64,000 nt of DNA from Streptomyces sp. H27-H5 (GTDB taxonomy: Bacteria > Actinomycetota > Actinomycetes > Streptomycetales > Streptomycetaceae). Below are positions 1-7,511 of this stretch, piece by piece. Below the pieces are notes generated by a model. The model was not told the origin of the DNA. It saw only the letters and a program-made list of their open reading frames with translations, and made no database searches. The stretch covers positions 1-64,000 of the forward strand of contig NZ_JAPNLK010000001.1 of assembly GCF_026627505.1 (NCBI RefSeq), read 5' to 3'. Both the position numbers and the translations under genes were made by a program. The first letter of the stretch is position 1, and every line of letters begins with the position of its first letter.

Positions 1-92
1 CGACCAGAAAGAACCTCGGAGAACCCGCCACCGGGACGGCCACCCGGGATACCGGCCTGCCCGAATCCGGAAACCCACCACAAAAGCAATCA

Positions 93-119
93 CACCGCGT
101 GATCAAAGATCACGCGGTG
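93..119. terminator. 12-bp perfect hairpin, terminator-like
   Basis: Positions 93-104 pair perfectly with 108-119 around an AAA loop, and no T tract follows. It ends 9 bp before the first codon with recognisable homology to an SbnA-like enzyme. It may terminate a gene left of the window, or mark the junction where the 5' end of the following gene was replaced. Confidence 0.5.
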
Positions 120-127
120 GATCGAGG

Positions 128-1030
128 CTGAAGTGCGAGGGCTTCAACTTCGCCGGCTCGGTCAAATTGAAGGCCGCTGCCGAGATGGTGGAAACCGCCG
201 AGCGAGAAGGAGTCCTGACCCCCGGTTCGACCCTCGTGGAGTCCTCGTCCGGAAACCTGGGCGTGGCGCTGAGCGTGATCGCGGCGAGCAAGGGTTACCG
301 GTTCGTCTGTGTGACCGACTCGCGCTGCAATCTGGCGACCCGGTTGATGATGGAGGCGCTGGGCAGTGAGGTCCACGTCATCACCGGCCACGAGGACAAC
401 GGCAGCTTCCTCACGGCACGGCTCGACTACGTACGCCGGCTGTGCGCGGAGGACCCGCGGTACGTGTGGCTCAGCCAGTACACCAATCCGGCCAACTGGC
501 GTGCCCACTACAACCGTACGGCTCCGGCCATCGCCCGCGCCTTCCCCCGGCTGGACGTCCTGTTCGTGGGGGCCGGAACCACCGGCACCCTCATGGGCTG
601 TGCCCGCTGGTTCAGCCAGTGGCACCGTGCGGTGACCGTCGTCGCCGTGGACAGCGTCGGATCCGTGACGTTCGGCGGAGCGCCGGGGCGCCGCATGATC
701 CCCGGCCTGGGCATGAGCGTTCGCCCTCCGCTGCTCGACGAGTCCTTCGTGGACGAGGCGGTGTGCGTCGAGGAGAAGGAAACCATCCGCACCTGCCGTC
801 TCCTCGCCCGACGGGGTTTCCTGTTCGGCGGCTCGACCGGCACGGTGGTCGGCGGCGCGACGCAGTGGCTGGCCCGGCACGACACCACGGGCCTGACCGC
901 GGTCGCCATCGCCCCGGACCTCGGCGAGCGCTACCTCGACACGATCTACCAGACCAACTGGGTGGAGGGCCTCTTCGGCGAGGACACGGGGCTCCAACTC
1001 CTCGGCCCCGACCCCCTCGACGCCCCGTAG
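128..1030 (+). pseudogene. 5'-truncated SbnA/cysteine-synthase-like PLP enzyme
   Basis: Fold-type II PLP-dependent beta-replacement enzyme, closest in pattern to SbnA, which makes N-(2-amino-2-carboxyethyl)-L-glutamate from O-phosphoserine and glutamate for diaminopropionate synthesis. Visible: the PLP lysine context GSVK (Lys codon 164-166), substrate loop SSGNLG, phosphate-binding GAGTTGTL and GGSTGTVVGG. The usual N-terminal 40 or so residues with the GNTP motif are absent. The only downstream start-like codon, TTG 167, would exclude the PLP lysine. In frame there is no ATG, GTG or TTG between base 2 and 167 and no stop either, so the frame is open to the window edge, but residues encoded before 128 show no family resemblance. 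Most likely a 5'-truncated relic; a coding start outside the window is not excluded. No sbnB-like partner is adjacent. Confidence 0.6.
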
Positions 1031-1055
1031 AAGCCCCGGGCGGCACGTTCTCGTG

Positions 1056-2255
1056 TCAGTTGGCCTTGAGGGGGTGGGCGGGGGTGAGGGCTGCGGCGAT
1101 GCGCTCGGCGATCTTCTCGGCCTGGTTGCCCTCGGGGCTCTTGGGGCCCTTCGTCGTCGAGACGGCGAGGGAGATCTGTTCGGCCGGCAGGTAGGCCTGG
1201 ATCGCCGCGTAGCCCGAGAAGGACGGGTTCGTCAGGATCCAGCCGTTGATGACGAGGACGCCGAATCCGAAGTGTGTGGCGGGGGTGTTCGTCAGGCAGA
1301 CCGTGGCCGGGCAGTCGGCCGTGGCGTGGCCCAGGCCGACCGTGCCCGGGTCGAGCTGGGTCTTGAAGGACTGCGCGGACAGCAGCGCGCCGGTGCCGAG
1401 GCCGCGGGCGGAGCGGGTCAGGTCGCAGATGTCGCCGGTGAGGACGGCGCCGCGGGCGGTGGTCCAGGACGGGTTCCAGAACGTGGATTCCTCGTACTTG
1501 CCGCGTTCGGAGGTGAAGGCGTGCAGGACGGGGGCCGGGATATCGGGGGTGTACTGGTTGCTGGTGTGGTTCAGGCCGAGCGGGCCGAAGACGCGTTCGG
1601 TGAGCAGTCGTTGCAACGGCATGCCGCTGATCTTCTCCAGTGCGGCGCCGAGGAGCTGGAAGTTGGCGTGGGAGTAGCTCCAGTTGGTGCCGGGCTTGTA
1701 GAGGAGGGGCTGTGAGGTGGCGTACGCGTTCACGTCGTTCGCCGTCCACTCGCGGAAGGGGGCGGCTTCGAGGGCGGCGAGGAACTTCGGGTCGGTGACG
1801 TAGTCGTGGAGGCCCGACGTGGAGGCGCCGAGCATCCGCAGGGTGATCTCCGAGCCGTGCGGAAGGTCGGGCAACCACCGGGAGACCGGATCGTCCAGTC
1901 CGACTCTGCCCTGCTCGACGAGTTGGAGCAGGACGGTCGCCATGTAGGCGATGCCCACGGATCCCGTGCGGAAGTGCATCGACGGGCGGGCGGGGACGCC
2001 CGTCATCGACTCGCCGAGGGCCGTGGTGAGCACGTCCTTGTCGCCGGAGGCGACGCTCAGGATCACCGAGTTCAGGTCGAACTCCCGCCGTGCCTGTTCG
2101 GCGATGTCGAGGACCTGGCGTGCTTGGCCCTGGGCGGGGCCCGGCGAGGCGGCGCAGCCCTGCGGCGCGGTGGGGACCGAGGTGGCGGTCCCGGCCGGAA
2201 CGACCGCGGCGAGCAGGCCGGCGAGGGAGAGCAATACCGTCCGAGTACGCCTCAT
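1056..2255 (-). CDS. Secreted serine beta-lactamase-like protein without catalytic Lys
   Basis: A 399-aa protein of the beta-lactamase/D-alanyl-D-alanine carboxypeptidase (class C-like, PF00144) fold, with an N-terminal signal peptide (MRRTRTVLLSLAGLLAAVVP, cleavage likely near residue 26). The segment around residues 95-115 aligns with the family's FRIGSxTK active-site stretch but reads RTGSVGIAYMA, so Ser99 is present and the general-base lysine is Ile102. The second motif reads YSH in place of YSN, and no clear HTG triad is seen near the C-terminus. Compare 17593-18843, where all three motifs are intact. It is probably a non-catalytic or altered exported homologue. It converges on the truncated gene at 128-1030. 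Confidence 0.75.
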   Translation of the reverse strand: MRRTRTVLLSLAGLLAAVVPAGTATSVPTAPQGCAASPGPAQGQARQVLDIAEQARREFDLNSVILSVASGDKDVLTTALGESMTGVPARPSMHFRTGSVGIAYMATVLLQLVEQGRVGLDDPVSRWLPDLPHGSEITLRMLGASTSGLHDYVTDPKFLAALEAAPFREWTANDVNAYATSQPLLYKPGTNWSYSHANFQLLGAALEKISGMPLQRLLTERVFGPLGLNHTSNQYTPDIPAPVLHAFTSERGKYEESTFWNPSWTTARGAVLTGDICDLTRSARGLGTGALLSAQSFKTQLDPGTVGLGHATADCPATVCLTNTPATHFGFGVLVINGWILTNPSFSGYAAIQAYLPAEQISLAVSTTKGPKSPEGNQAEKIAERIAAALTPAHPLKAN

Positions 2256-2411
2256 CCTCACAGTGTGGGCGCGCACCCGAACGGGCGCATTCCGCCTGGA
2301 AACGCCCTGGTCGCGCACGGTCCGCGAACGAATCGTACGGGCAGGGAGCGGCCGGCCGCCGCCTGGGGACCTGCCGTGCCGTCGCCCGGCGGATCCTGCG
2401 AGGGTGGGCGG

Positions 2412-3026
2412 GTGACGGAGATCGAGGGTGGCGGGCCGGGCCCGGTCGGGCAGGGTGGCGGGGACGGCCGGGGCGGGGGCGAACGGCTGTACGCGTACCG
2501 GGTGCGTGGACGTGAACGCGGCGCGGTGGTGCTGTGGGTCGGCGGGCGGGGCGACGCGCCCGACCGGGTGTTCGCGCTGCCGGCGGTCGGACACCGCTGT
2601 CTGCCGGTGTTCGTGACCGCCCGGCGGGCGAGGACGTACGCGGATCGGCGGGGGCGCGGGCTCGCCGCCCACGAGGTCGGTCTGCTGGACCTGGCCAGGG
2701 TCCAGCACTGGCTGGACGATCCGGTGGGTCGCGCGGTGCCGCCGGGTGCGGTGTTGGAGGCGTGGAACTTCTTCGAGGATCTGGCCCGCGGCCTGGCCGC
2801 CACCGCTCGACTGCCCCGGCAGGAGGCGACCCACGACAACGCCTACGAGAAGTTGTTCGCGGGCCAGTGCTCCACGTGGACCCCCGAAGAGGAACGGGCG
2901 GTACGGGAACTCCTGGCCGCCGGCGTGGACCTGTGGAACTCCTGCCCGGTGGTCGTGAACCCCCTCGCGACCCCCCGTACCCGGGCGGTCGTCCGGGGTG
3001 CGGCGGCCACTCCCGGGGCCGGGTGA
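2412..3026 (+). CDS. Hypothetical protein, 204 aa
   Basis: I do not recognise a family. The GTG start lies just after a G-rich stretch (gagggtgggcggGTG) that could act as ribosome-binding site. The first 25 residues are Gly-rich and low complexity. The rest looks globular, with an Arg-rich VTARRARTYADRRGRG segment (about residues 75-90) and a C-terminal acidic-helical part with TPEEERAVRELLAAG. No signal peptide or membrane segment is seen. It diverges from the secreted hydrolase-like gene, with 156 bp between starts. Codon use is typical Streptomyces, which supports a real gene. Confidence 0.55.
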   Translation: MTEIEGGGPGPVGQGGGDGRGGGERLYAYRVRGRERGAVVLWVGGRGDAPDRVFALPAVGHRCLPVFVTARRARTYADRRGRGLAAHEVGLLDLARVQHWLDDPVGRAVPPGAVLEAWNFFEDLARGLAATARLPRQEATHDNAYEKLFAGQCSTWTPEEERAVRELLAAGVDLWNSCPVVVNPLATPRTRAVVRGAAATPGAG

Positions 3027-3136
3027 GTCGTACGCCCGCCACCGTGGTGCGCCCGCCCGACCGGGAGGGCGCACCGCCCGGAGGGCTCGGCGCGGCGGTA
3101 CCGGGGGCGCCGCGGCAGCGCCACTACCCTCGGCTC

Positions 3137-3460
3137 ATGGCAGACACCTTCGAGCACACACCTCAGGTCTGGACCGCCGGGCGCCTCCGGTCCGTTCTCG
3201 CGGGACTCCCCGACGACACCCCGATCCACGTCGGCGTGGCGGACGCACCGGGCGACTTCGACGCCTACGGCGAGTTCGTCCTGGTCGACGCCGAACCCGT
3301 GGAGGTGGACCTCACGGACCTCACGGACCTCACCGACTTCTCGTACTCCGCCGACTCCTCGGACTCGGGCCTCTCCCGGGGCGGCGACGCGGCTCCCGAG
3401 GTGCGGTTCACCCTCTTCGCCGACGCCAAGGCGGGTGTGTACCACCTCGACGTGGACTGA
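3137..3460 (+). CDS. DUF6225-like small protein
   Basis: A 107-aa soluble acidic protein resembling a conserved Streptomyces family that I recall as DUF6225, with N-terminal TFEHTPQVWTAGRLR and DDTPIHVGVADAPGDFD. Function unknown. The middle carries a threefold in-frame DLT repeat encoded by a 9-bp tandem repeat near 3308-3336, probably a slippage-prone insertion, followed by a Ser/Asp-rich linker. The C-terminal strand ends YHLDVD. Transcribed away from the preceding hypothetical gene and convergent with the SDR gene. Confidence 0.65.
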   Translation: MADTFEHTPQVWTAGRLRSVLAGLPDDTPIHVGVADAPGDFDAYGEFVLVDAEPVEVDLTDLTDLTDFSYSADSSDSGLSRGGDAAPEVRFTLFADAKAGVYHLDVD

Positions 3461-3485
3461 CCCCGTCGCGCGCACTCCCCCAACC

Positions 3486-3521
3486 GCCCCGCCAGGTACG
3501 AAGCACCCCACCCGGCGGGGC
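3486..3521. terminator. Convergent hairpin between DUF6225-like gene and SDR gene
   Basis: GCCCCGCC (3486-3493) pairs with GGCGGGGC (3514-3521) across a 20-nt loop, between two convergent genes. A plausible weak bidirectional terminator. Confidence 0.4.
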
Positions 3522-3531
3522 TCTGCGCAGC

Positions 3532-4296
3532 TCAGGCGGAGGCGCCGCCGTCGATCACCAGGTCGGCGCCGACTACGGTGGCGGCGTCCGGCGAGGCCAG
3601 GTACAGCACGGCTGCCGCGATAACCTCGGTGGAGGACACCCGGCCCAGGGGCGACTCGTCCTCCATGCGCAGCGCGCGGCCCTCGTCGCTCTCACCCGGC
3701 CGCAGGGACATCCCGGTGGCCGACGGGCCGGGACTGACCGCGTTGACGCGCACCCCGTCGGCGATGTGGTCCAGCGCGGCGGCACGGGTCAGGGCGGAGA
3801 CGGCGGCCTTGGTCGCGATGTAGCCCGCCGCTCCCTGGATGCGGGTGTGTGCGCCCAGGTTGGAGGAGATGTTGACGATCGCCCCGCCGGTGGGCTGACG
3901 ACGCATCTGCGCGACCTCGGCCTGGAGGCCGAGCAGCACACCGGTCACATTCACGTCGAGCATCGTGCGCCACTCCTCCTCGGGCAGGTCGGCGACGGGC
4001 GCGCCGCCCCGGAAGACGCCCGCGTTGTTGACGGCCACGTCGAGGCCGCCGAAGCGTTCGACCGCACGGTCGACCAGGGCCCGTACGTCCTCGGAGCGGG
4101 TCACGTCCGCGGTGACCGCGACAGCGGTGCCCCCCTCCTTCTCGATGAGCGCGACCGTCTCCTCCAACGAGGCGGCCGTGCGGCCGGCCGCGACCACGGC
4201 GGCCCCTTCGGTGGCGAAGGCGAGGGCGACGGTCCGGCCTATGCCGGAACCGGCGCCGGTGACGAGCACGGTCTTGCCGGTGAAGCGTGTGGACAT
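3532..4296 (-). CDS. Short-chain dehydrogenase/reductase
   Basis: Classical 254-aa SDR oxidoreductase, NAD(P)-dependent, cytoplasmic. Visible: TGxxxGIG nucleotide motif (VTGAGSGIGR, residues 10-19), NNAGVF, catalytic Ser in NISSNLG, the YxxxK pair in GYIATKAAV and the SPGPSATGM segment. Substrate cannot be read from sequence. The ATG start has an upstream AAGGAG. Its upstream region carries a 22-bp site also found at the promoter of the adjacent tetR gene, so it is probably repressed by that TetR protein and may detoxify or make the regulator's ligand. Confidence 0.85.
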   Translation of the reverse strand: MSTRFTGKTVLVTGAGSGIGRTVALAFATEGAAVVAAGRTAASLEETVALIEKEGGTAVAVTADVTRSEDVRALVDRAVERFGGLDVAVNNAGVFRGGAPVADLPEEEWRTMLDVNVTGVLLGLQAEVAQMRRQPTGGAIVNISSNLGAHTRIQGAAGYIATKAAVSALTRAAALDHIADGVRVNAVSPGPSATGMSLRPGESDEGRALRMEDESPLGRVSSTEVIAAAVLYLASPDAATVVGADLVIDGGASA

Positions 4297-4336
4297 GGGA
4301 GTGAGACTCCTTGTCGAGTGATCGGATGGCTGTTAT

Positions 4337-4358
4337 TTGACCAAACGTTCCAGAATGA
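4337..4358. promoter_or_regulatory. TetR operator candidate upstream of SDR gene
   Basis: This 22-bp site starts TTGACC and ends AGAATGA, with a central AACGTTC. It shares TTGACC, a TT dinucleotide and CAGAATGA at the same spacing with the site in the tetR promoter (4989-5010, opposite strand). It lies 41-62 bp before the SDR start codon, after the tetR stop. Inferred operator of the adjacent TetR regulator. Confidence 0.6.
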
Positions 4359-4388
4359 GGGCAAGGGGAAACCCCGCCCGGGGGGCGC

Positions 4389-4973
4389 TCAGTCGAGCAA
4401 CTCCAGCGCCTGCTCGGCCGCGTCGCGCACCCGCGCGGGATCGCCGGAGGCCTTGCCGACGACGCGCAGGCCCTGCATCAGCACCAGCAGCATCCGCGCG
4501 AGCGCGCGCGGGTCACGTCCCTCGGGCAGCTCGCCCTGGGCGCGGGCCCGCGTGAGTGCCGAGTGCAGCAGGGTCTCGACGTGGCTCCAGCTCGCCTCGA
4601 CCCGGCGGGCGGCTCCCGCGTCGTGCGCCCCCAACTCGGCGGCGGTATTGGTGATGAAGCATCCGTCGAGGCGTCCGTCGTCGGAACCGGCCTCGTCGGC
4701 GAAGCGGCGTACGACCGCGCGCACGGCCGGCAAGGCCGGTCCCGGCTGGGACAGTTCGCTCAGGAGCCCCGGGTCACGGTGCTCCGCGTACCGATCCAAC
4801 GCCTTCATGTACAGGGTGCGCTTGTTCCCGAAGGTGGCGTAGATGCTGGCCCGCCCGACGCCGAGGTGTTCGACGAGGTCCGCCATCGACGTCGCCTCGT
4901 AGCCGCGCCGCCAGAACAGCTCCAGGGCTGCCTGCAACGCGACGTCCGGATCGAATTCCTTGGTTCTGGCCAC
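4389..4973 (-). CDS. TetR/AcrR family transcriptional repressor
   Basis: A 194-aa one-component regulator. The N-terminal TetR helix-turn-helix spans about residues 8-55 (FDPDVALQAALELFWRRGYE, then SMADLVEHLGVGRASIYATF). The C-terminal part is a ligand-binding domain with Cys in the GCFITNTAAELG segment. GTG is the chosen start: a promoter with TTGACC (-35) and TAGGCT (-10), 18-bp spacer, puts the transcription start about 1 nt before this GTG, so the mRNA is probably leaderless. Genomic position and the shared operator indicate control of itself and the downstream SDR gene. Confidence 0.85.
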   Translation of the reverse strand: MARTKEFDPDVALQAALELFWRRGYEATSMADLVEHLGVGRASIYATFGNKRTLYMKALDRYAEHRDPGLLSELSQPGPALPAVRAVVRRFADEAGSDDGRLDGCFITNTAAELGAHDAGAARRVEASWSHVETLLHSALTRARAQGELPEGRDPRALARMLLVLMQGLRVVGKASGDPARVRDAAEQALELLD

Positions 4974-4980
4974 GTCGGGG

Positions 4981-5010
4981 AGCCTAGATCATTCTGAAAT
5001 GATCGGTCAA
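4981..5010 (-). promoter_or_regulatory. Autoregulated leaderless tetR promoter with operator
   Basis: Read on the minus strand: TTGACC at 5010-5005, an 18-bp spacer and TAGGCT at 4986-4981, then the GTG at 4973. The spacer contains the palindrome ATCATT-CTGA-AATGAT (4988-5003 region), so the repressor would sit between -35 and -10. The 22-bp unit 4989-5010 recurs at 4337-4358. Confidence 0.6.
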
Positions 5011-5182
5011 GTATGTTCCGTCCGGCTCGCTTTGCACGGGGAGGTACCCCGGATGGTGCGCCGGCCTCGTGCCGCCGACCCGACGGGCCACTCATTCGGC
5101 CCAGCAGAGCGCGCCCTCCCCCGCTGCCGGCGCTTGACTGGCTGTCGGGGTCGGCTCGTCCTGCGGCGTGATGGGAGGTGTC

Positions 5183-6021
5183 ATGTCGTGGAAGGAACGA
5201 CTGCGTGGCCTGCACGTCCGGATCGAGGGACGGTTCCCCGTCGTCACCGAACTGACGGGCCGCCTCCTGTCGACGAACCTCCTGGACGGGGCGACCCGGC
5301 TCGCTTCCCGGGCCTTCCTGGCGTCCGTGCCGCTCCTGTTCGCCGTGCCGCCTTCGCACCCCAGGGCGTACGCGATCAGTTGCGGGCGTCGTTGCGGACC
5401 ATGTTCGGCCTGACCGGCCAGGCCGACGCGCAACTCCAGCAGGTGTTGGGCTCCTCCACCGGCAACAACCTGCGCGAGACCACGGGCGTCGTCGGCCTGC
5501 TGATGGCCCTGATCTCGGCCACCAGTTTCAGCCGGGCCATGGCCAGGGTCTGCGAACGCGCCTGGCAACTGCCGAAGTCGCGTACCCGGATCGCCGCCTG
5601 GCGCTGGTTCGCCTGGCTCCTCGCCCTGCTGCTCGTGGTCTTCATGGAGGGCCCGATTCGCGAGGGGTTCGGGGCGGGCCTGTGGATCGGCATCCCCCTG
5701 ACCTTCCTCCTCGGCGTCGGCGTGGGGATGTGGACCCAGCACCTGTTCCTCGCCGGCCGGATCGGCTGGACGGCCCTGCCGCCCGGCGCCGTACTCGCCT
5801 CGATCGCCACGACCGTGCTGTCGCTGAGCGCCACCCTGTACATGCCGGCCGCCCTGAACCGGGCGCTGAACGAGTACGGCTCCCTCGGACTGGTGCTGAC
5901 CCTCCTGTCCTGGCTCATCGCGATCTGCGCCGCCGTCACGTTCGCCTTGACCATCGGCGCGGTCCTGGCGCAGGAGCCGCCGCTGAATCGCTTTCTCACG
6001 ACCGATCGGAGAAGTCCGTGA
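5183..6021 (+). pseudogene. YihY/BrkB family membrane protein, frameshifted
   Basis: Integral membrane protein of the YihY/virulence factor BrkB family (function poorly defined). ATG 5183 follows GGAGG. The reading frame opens with MSWKERLRGLHV and runs to LLFAV near 5347. The family pattern then continues (AFAPQGVRDQLRASL...) in the frame one base back. GTGCCGCC where GTGGCCGCC would restore the frame indicates a single-base deletion near 5346-5348. Downstream the protein is intact through four or five membrane segments to the stop at 6021. It is either a recent pseudogene or a base-calling error in a G/C run. The next gene starts inside its stop (GTGA). Confidence 0.7.
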
Positions 6022-7343
6022 CGCACGCCCAGGACGCGGAAGTCGCCCGCTTGCGGGCCCAGGTGGCGGAGTTGTCCCGTCCGCACCGGAAACTGCGTTC
6101 CGCCCTGTCCGCCATCCTCATGGTGCTCGTCCTCGTCCTCACTCCCCTGGCCGTCGTCGCCTCGTGGACGTCCTCACTGCTGGGCGACACCGACCGCTAT
6201 GTCGCCACCATGGGCCCGCTCGTCGACGACCGGGCCGTCCAGGAGGCCGTGGGCGCTCGCGCGGCGCAGGCCGTGACCAAGCACCTGGACCTGGACACGC
6301 TGCTTCAGGAGGCGGCGCCGGAGGACCGGCCGATGCTCTCGAAGGCCCTGGGCAAACTGGGGTCGCCGATCGAGGGCGCCGTGGCGAGTTTCGTCGGCAA
6401 GGAGGCCACGAACGTCGTCGCCAGTTCCTGGTTCCAGACCTTCTGGACGGACGCCAACCGGCGCATCCACGCCGCCATGGTCAAGGCGCTCACGGGACAG
6501 GGCGGCGGCGCCGTGAAGGTGACCGACGACGCCGTGACCATCGACCTCGCCCCGGTGATCGACCAGCTGAAGCAGCGACTGGTCGACGCCGGTCTCGGCG
6601 TCGCGGCGAAGGTCCCGGAGATCCACACCGATTTCACCGTCGTCCAGTCGAAGGACGTCAAGAAGGCCCAGACCGGCTTCCGGCTGCTGCAGATCCTCGG
6701 TACCTGGCTGGCCGTGGTCGTGGTGCTGATCGCCGCCCTGGCCGTGTGGCTGGCCCGGCGCCGTCGGCGGGCGCTGACGACCGTCGCGCTGCTGATCGCC
6801 GCCGGCGCGCTGCTGCTGGGCCTGGGCCTGGTGATCGCCCGGGCCCTGTACCTGGACAAGCTGCCCGCGGGGGTCTCCGCCGACGCGGCGGCCGCCGTGT
6901 TCGACCAGCTCGTGCGCTTCCTGCGGACCGCCGTGCGGTCGGTCGCCGTGCTCGGTGTGGCGGTCGCCCTGGGGGCCTGGCTCAGCGGCCCCGGTCGCCG
7001 CGCCGCCCAGGTGCGCCACCTGTGGTCGGCGGGGATCGACGCCACGCGGGGAGCCGCCGAACAGATGGGGATGCGGCTGGGCCCGGTCGGGCCCTTCGTA
7101 CACCGCTGGAAGCGCCGGCTGGTCCAGGCGGTCCTGGCGGTGGGCGCCCTGACGCTCGCCTTGTGGTCCTATCCCACCGGATGGGTCGTCGTCGGCATCG
7201 TCCTGGCGGTCCTGTTCGCCATCACGGTGATCGAGTTCCTCGACACGAGGCCGGTGTCCCCCGCGCATCGCGAGGCGGCGGGACGGACGGGACCTGCGGG
7301 GCCGGCGGGACCGGCGGAGGCACCGGGAGCACCGGGAGCTTAG
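6018..7343 (+). CDS. Multipass membrane protein of unknown function
   Basis: A 441-aa protein translationally coupled to the BrkB-like gene through a GTGA overlap. The N-terminus has a short coiled-coil-like stretch (AEVARLRAQVAELSR) followed by a signal-anchor helix (residues 32-55), then an extracytoplasmic domain of about 175 residues. Two membrane helices follow around residues 225-300 with an Arg-rich loop (LARRRRR), then two more near 305-330 and 370-405. The tail is rich in Gly-Pro-Ala repeats (TGPAGPAGPAEAPGAPGA). This resembles Streptomyces integral membrane proteins annotated without function; the operon suggests a shared envelope role with the BrkB-like protein. Confidence 0.65.
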   Translation: MTHAQDAEVARLRAQVAELSRPHRKLRSALSAILMVLVLVLTPLAVVASWTSSLLGDTDRYVATMGPLVDDRAVQEAVGARAAQAVTKHLDLDTLLQEAAPEDRPMLSKALGKLGSPIEGAVASFVGKEATNVVASSWFQTFWTDANRRIHAAMVKALTGQGGGAVKVTDDAVTIDLAPVIDQLKQRLVDAGLGVAAKVPEIHTDFTVVQSKDVKKAQTGFRLLQILGTWLAVVVVLIAALAVWLARRRRRALTTVALLIAAGALLLGLGLVIARALYLDKLPAGVSADAAAAVFDQLVRFLRTAVRSVAVLGVAVALGAWLSGPGRRAAQVRHLWSAGIDATRGAAEQMGMRLGPVGPFVHRWKRRLVQAVLAVGALTLALWSYPTGWVVVGIVLAVLFAITVIEFLDTRPVSPAHREAAGRTGPAGPAGPAEAPGAPGA

Positions 7344-7511
7344 GGATGTGTACGGTGGCGCGCCGGCGGAGCAGGCACGAGGCGGGTGGGCCGGTCGGTG
7401 GGCCGGTGAGCCTCACCCGTCCGGCCCGCCTGCCCTGCGGATGCCGTCGGGTGGACCGAACCTGATGAGGACCGTCACCGGCAGTGGCTACACGGAGGGG
7501 GCTCGGCAGTC

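Noticed and set aside
167..1030. TTG 167 as the start of an intact cysteine-synthase-like gene
   Set aside because: The PLP lysine codon is at 164-166, directly before it, so this start would give an inactive protein. Homology also begins upstream at 128.
946..3042. Very long minus-strand frame (698 codons) and similar long frames antisense to real genes, for example 60148-62676 and 15686-17839
   Set aside because: Arg/Pro/Gly-rich shadows of high-GC coding DNA. They have no family motifs and cross several genes with proper codon bias on the other strand or frame.
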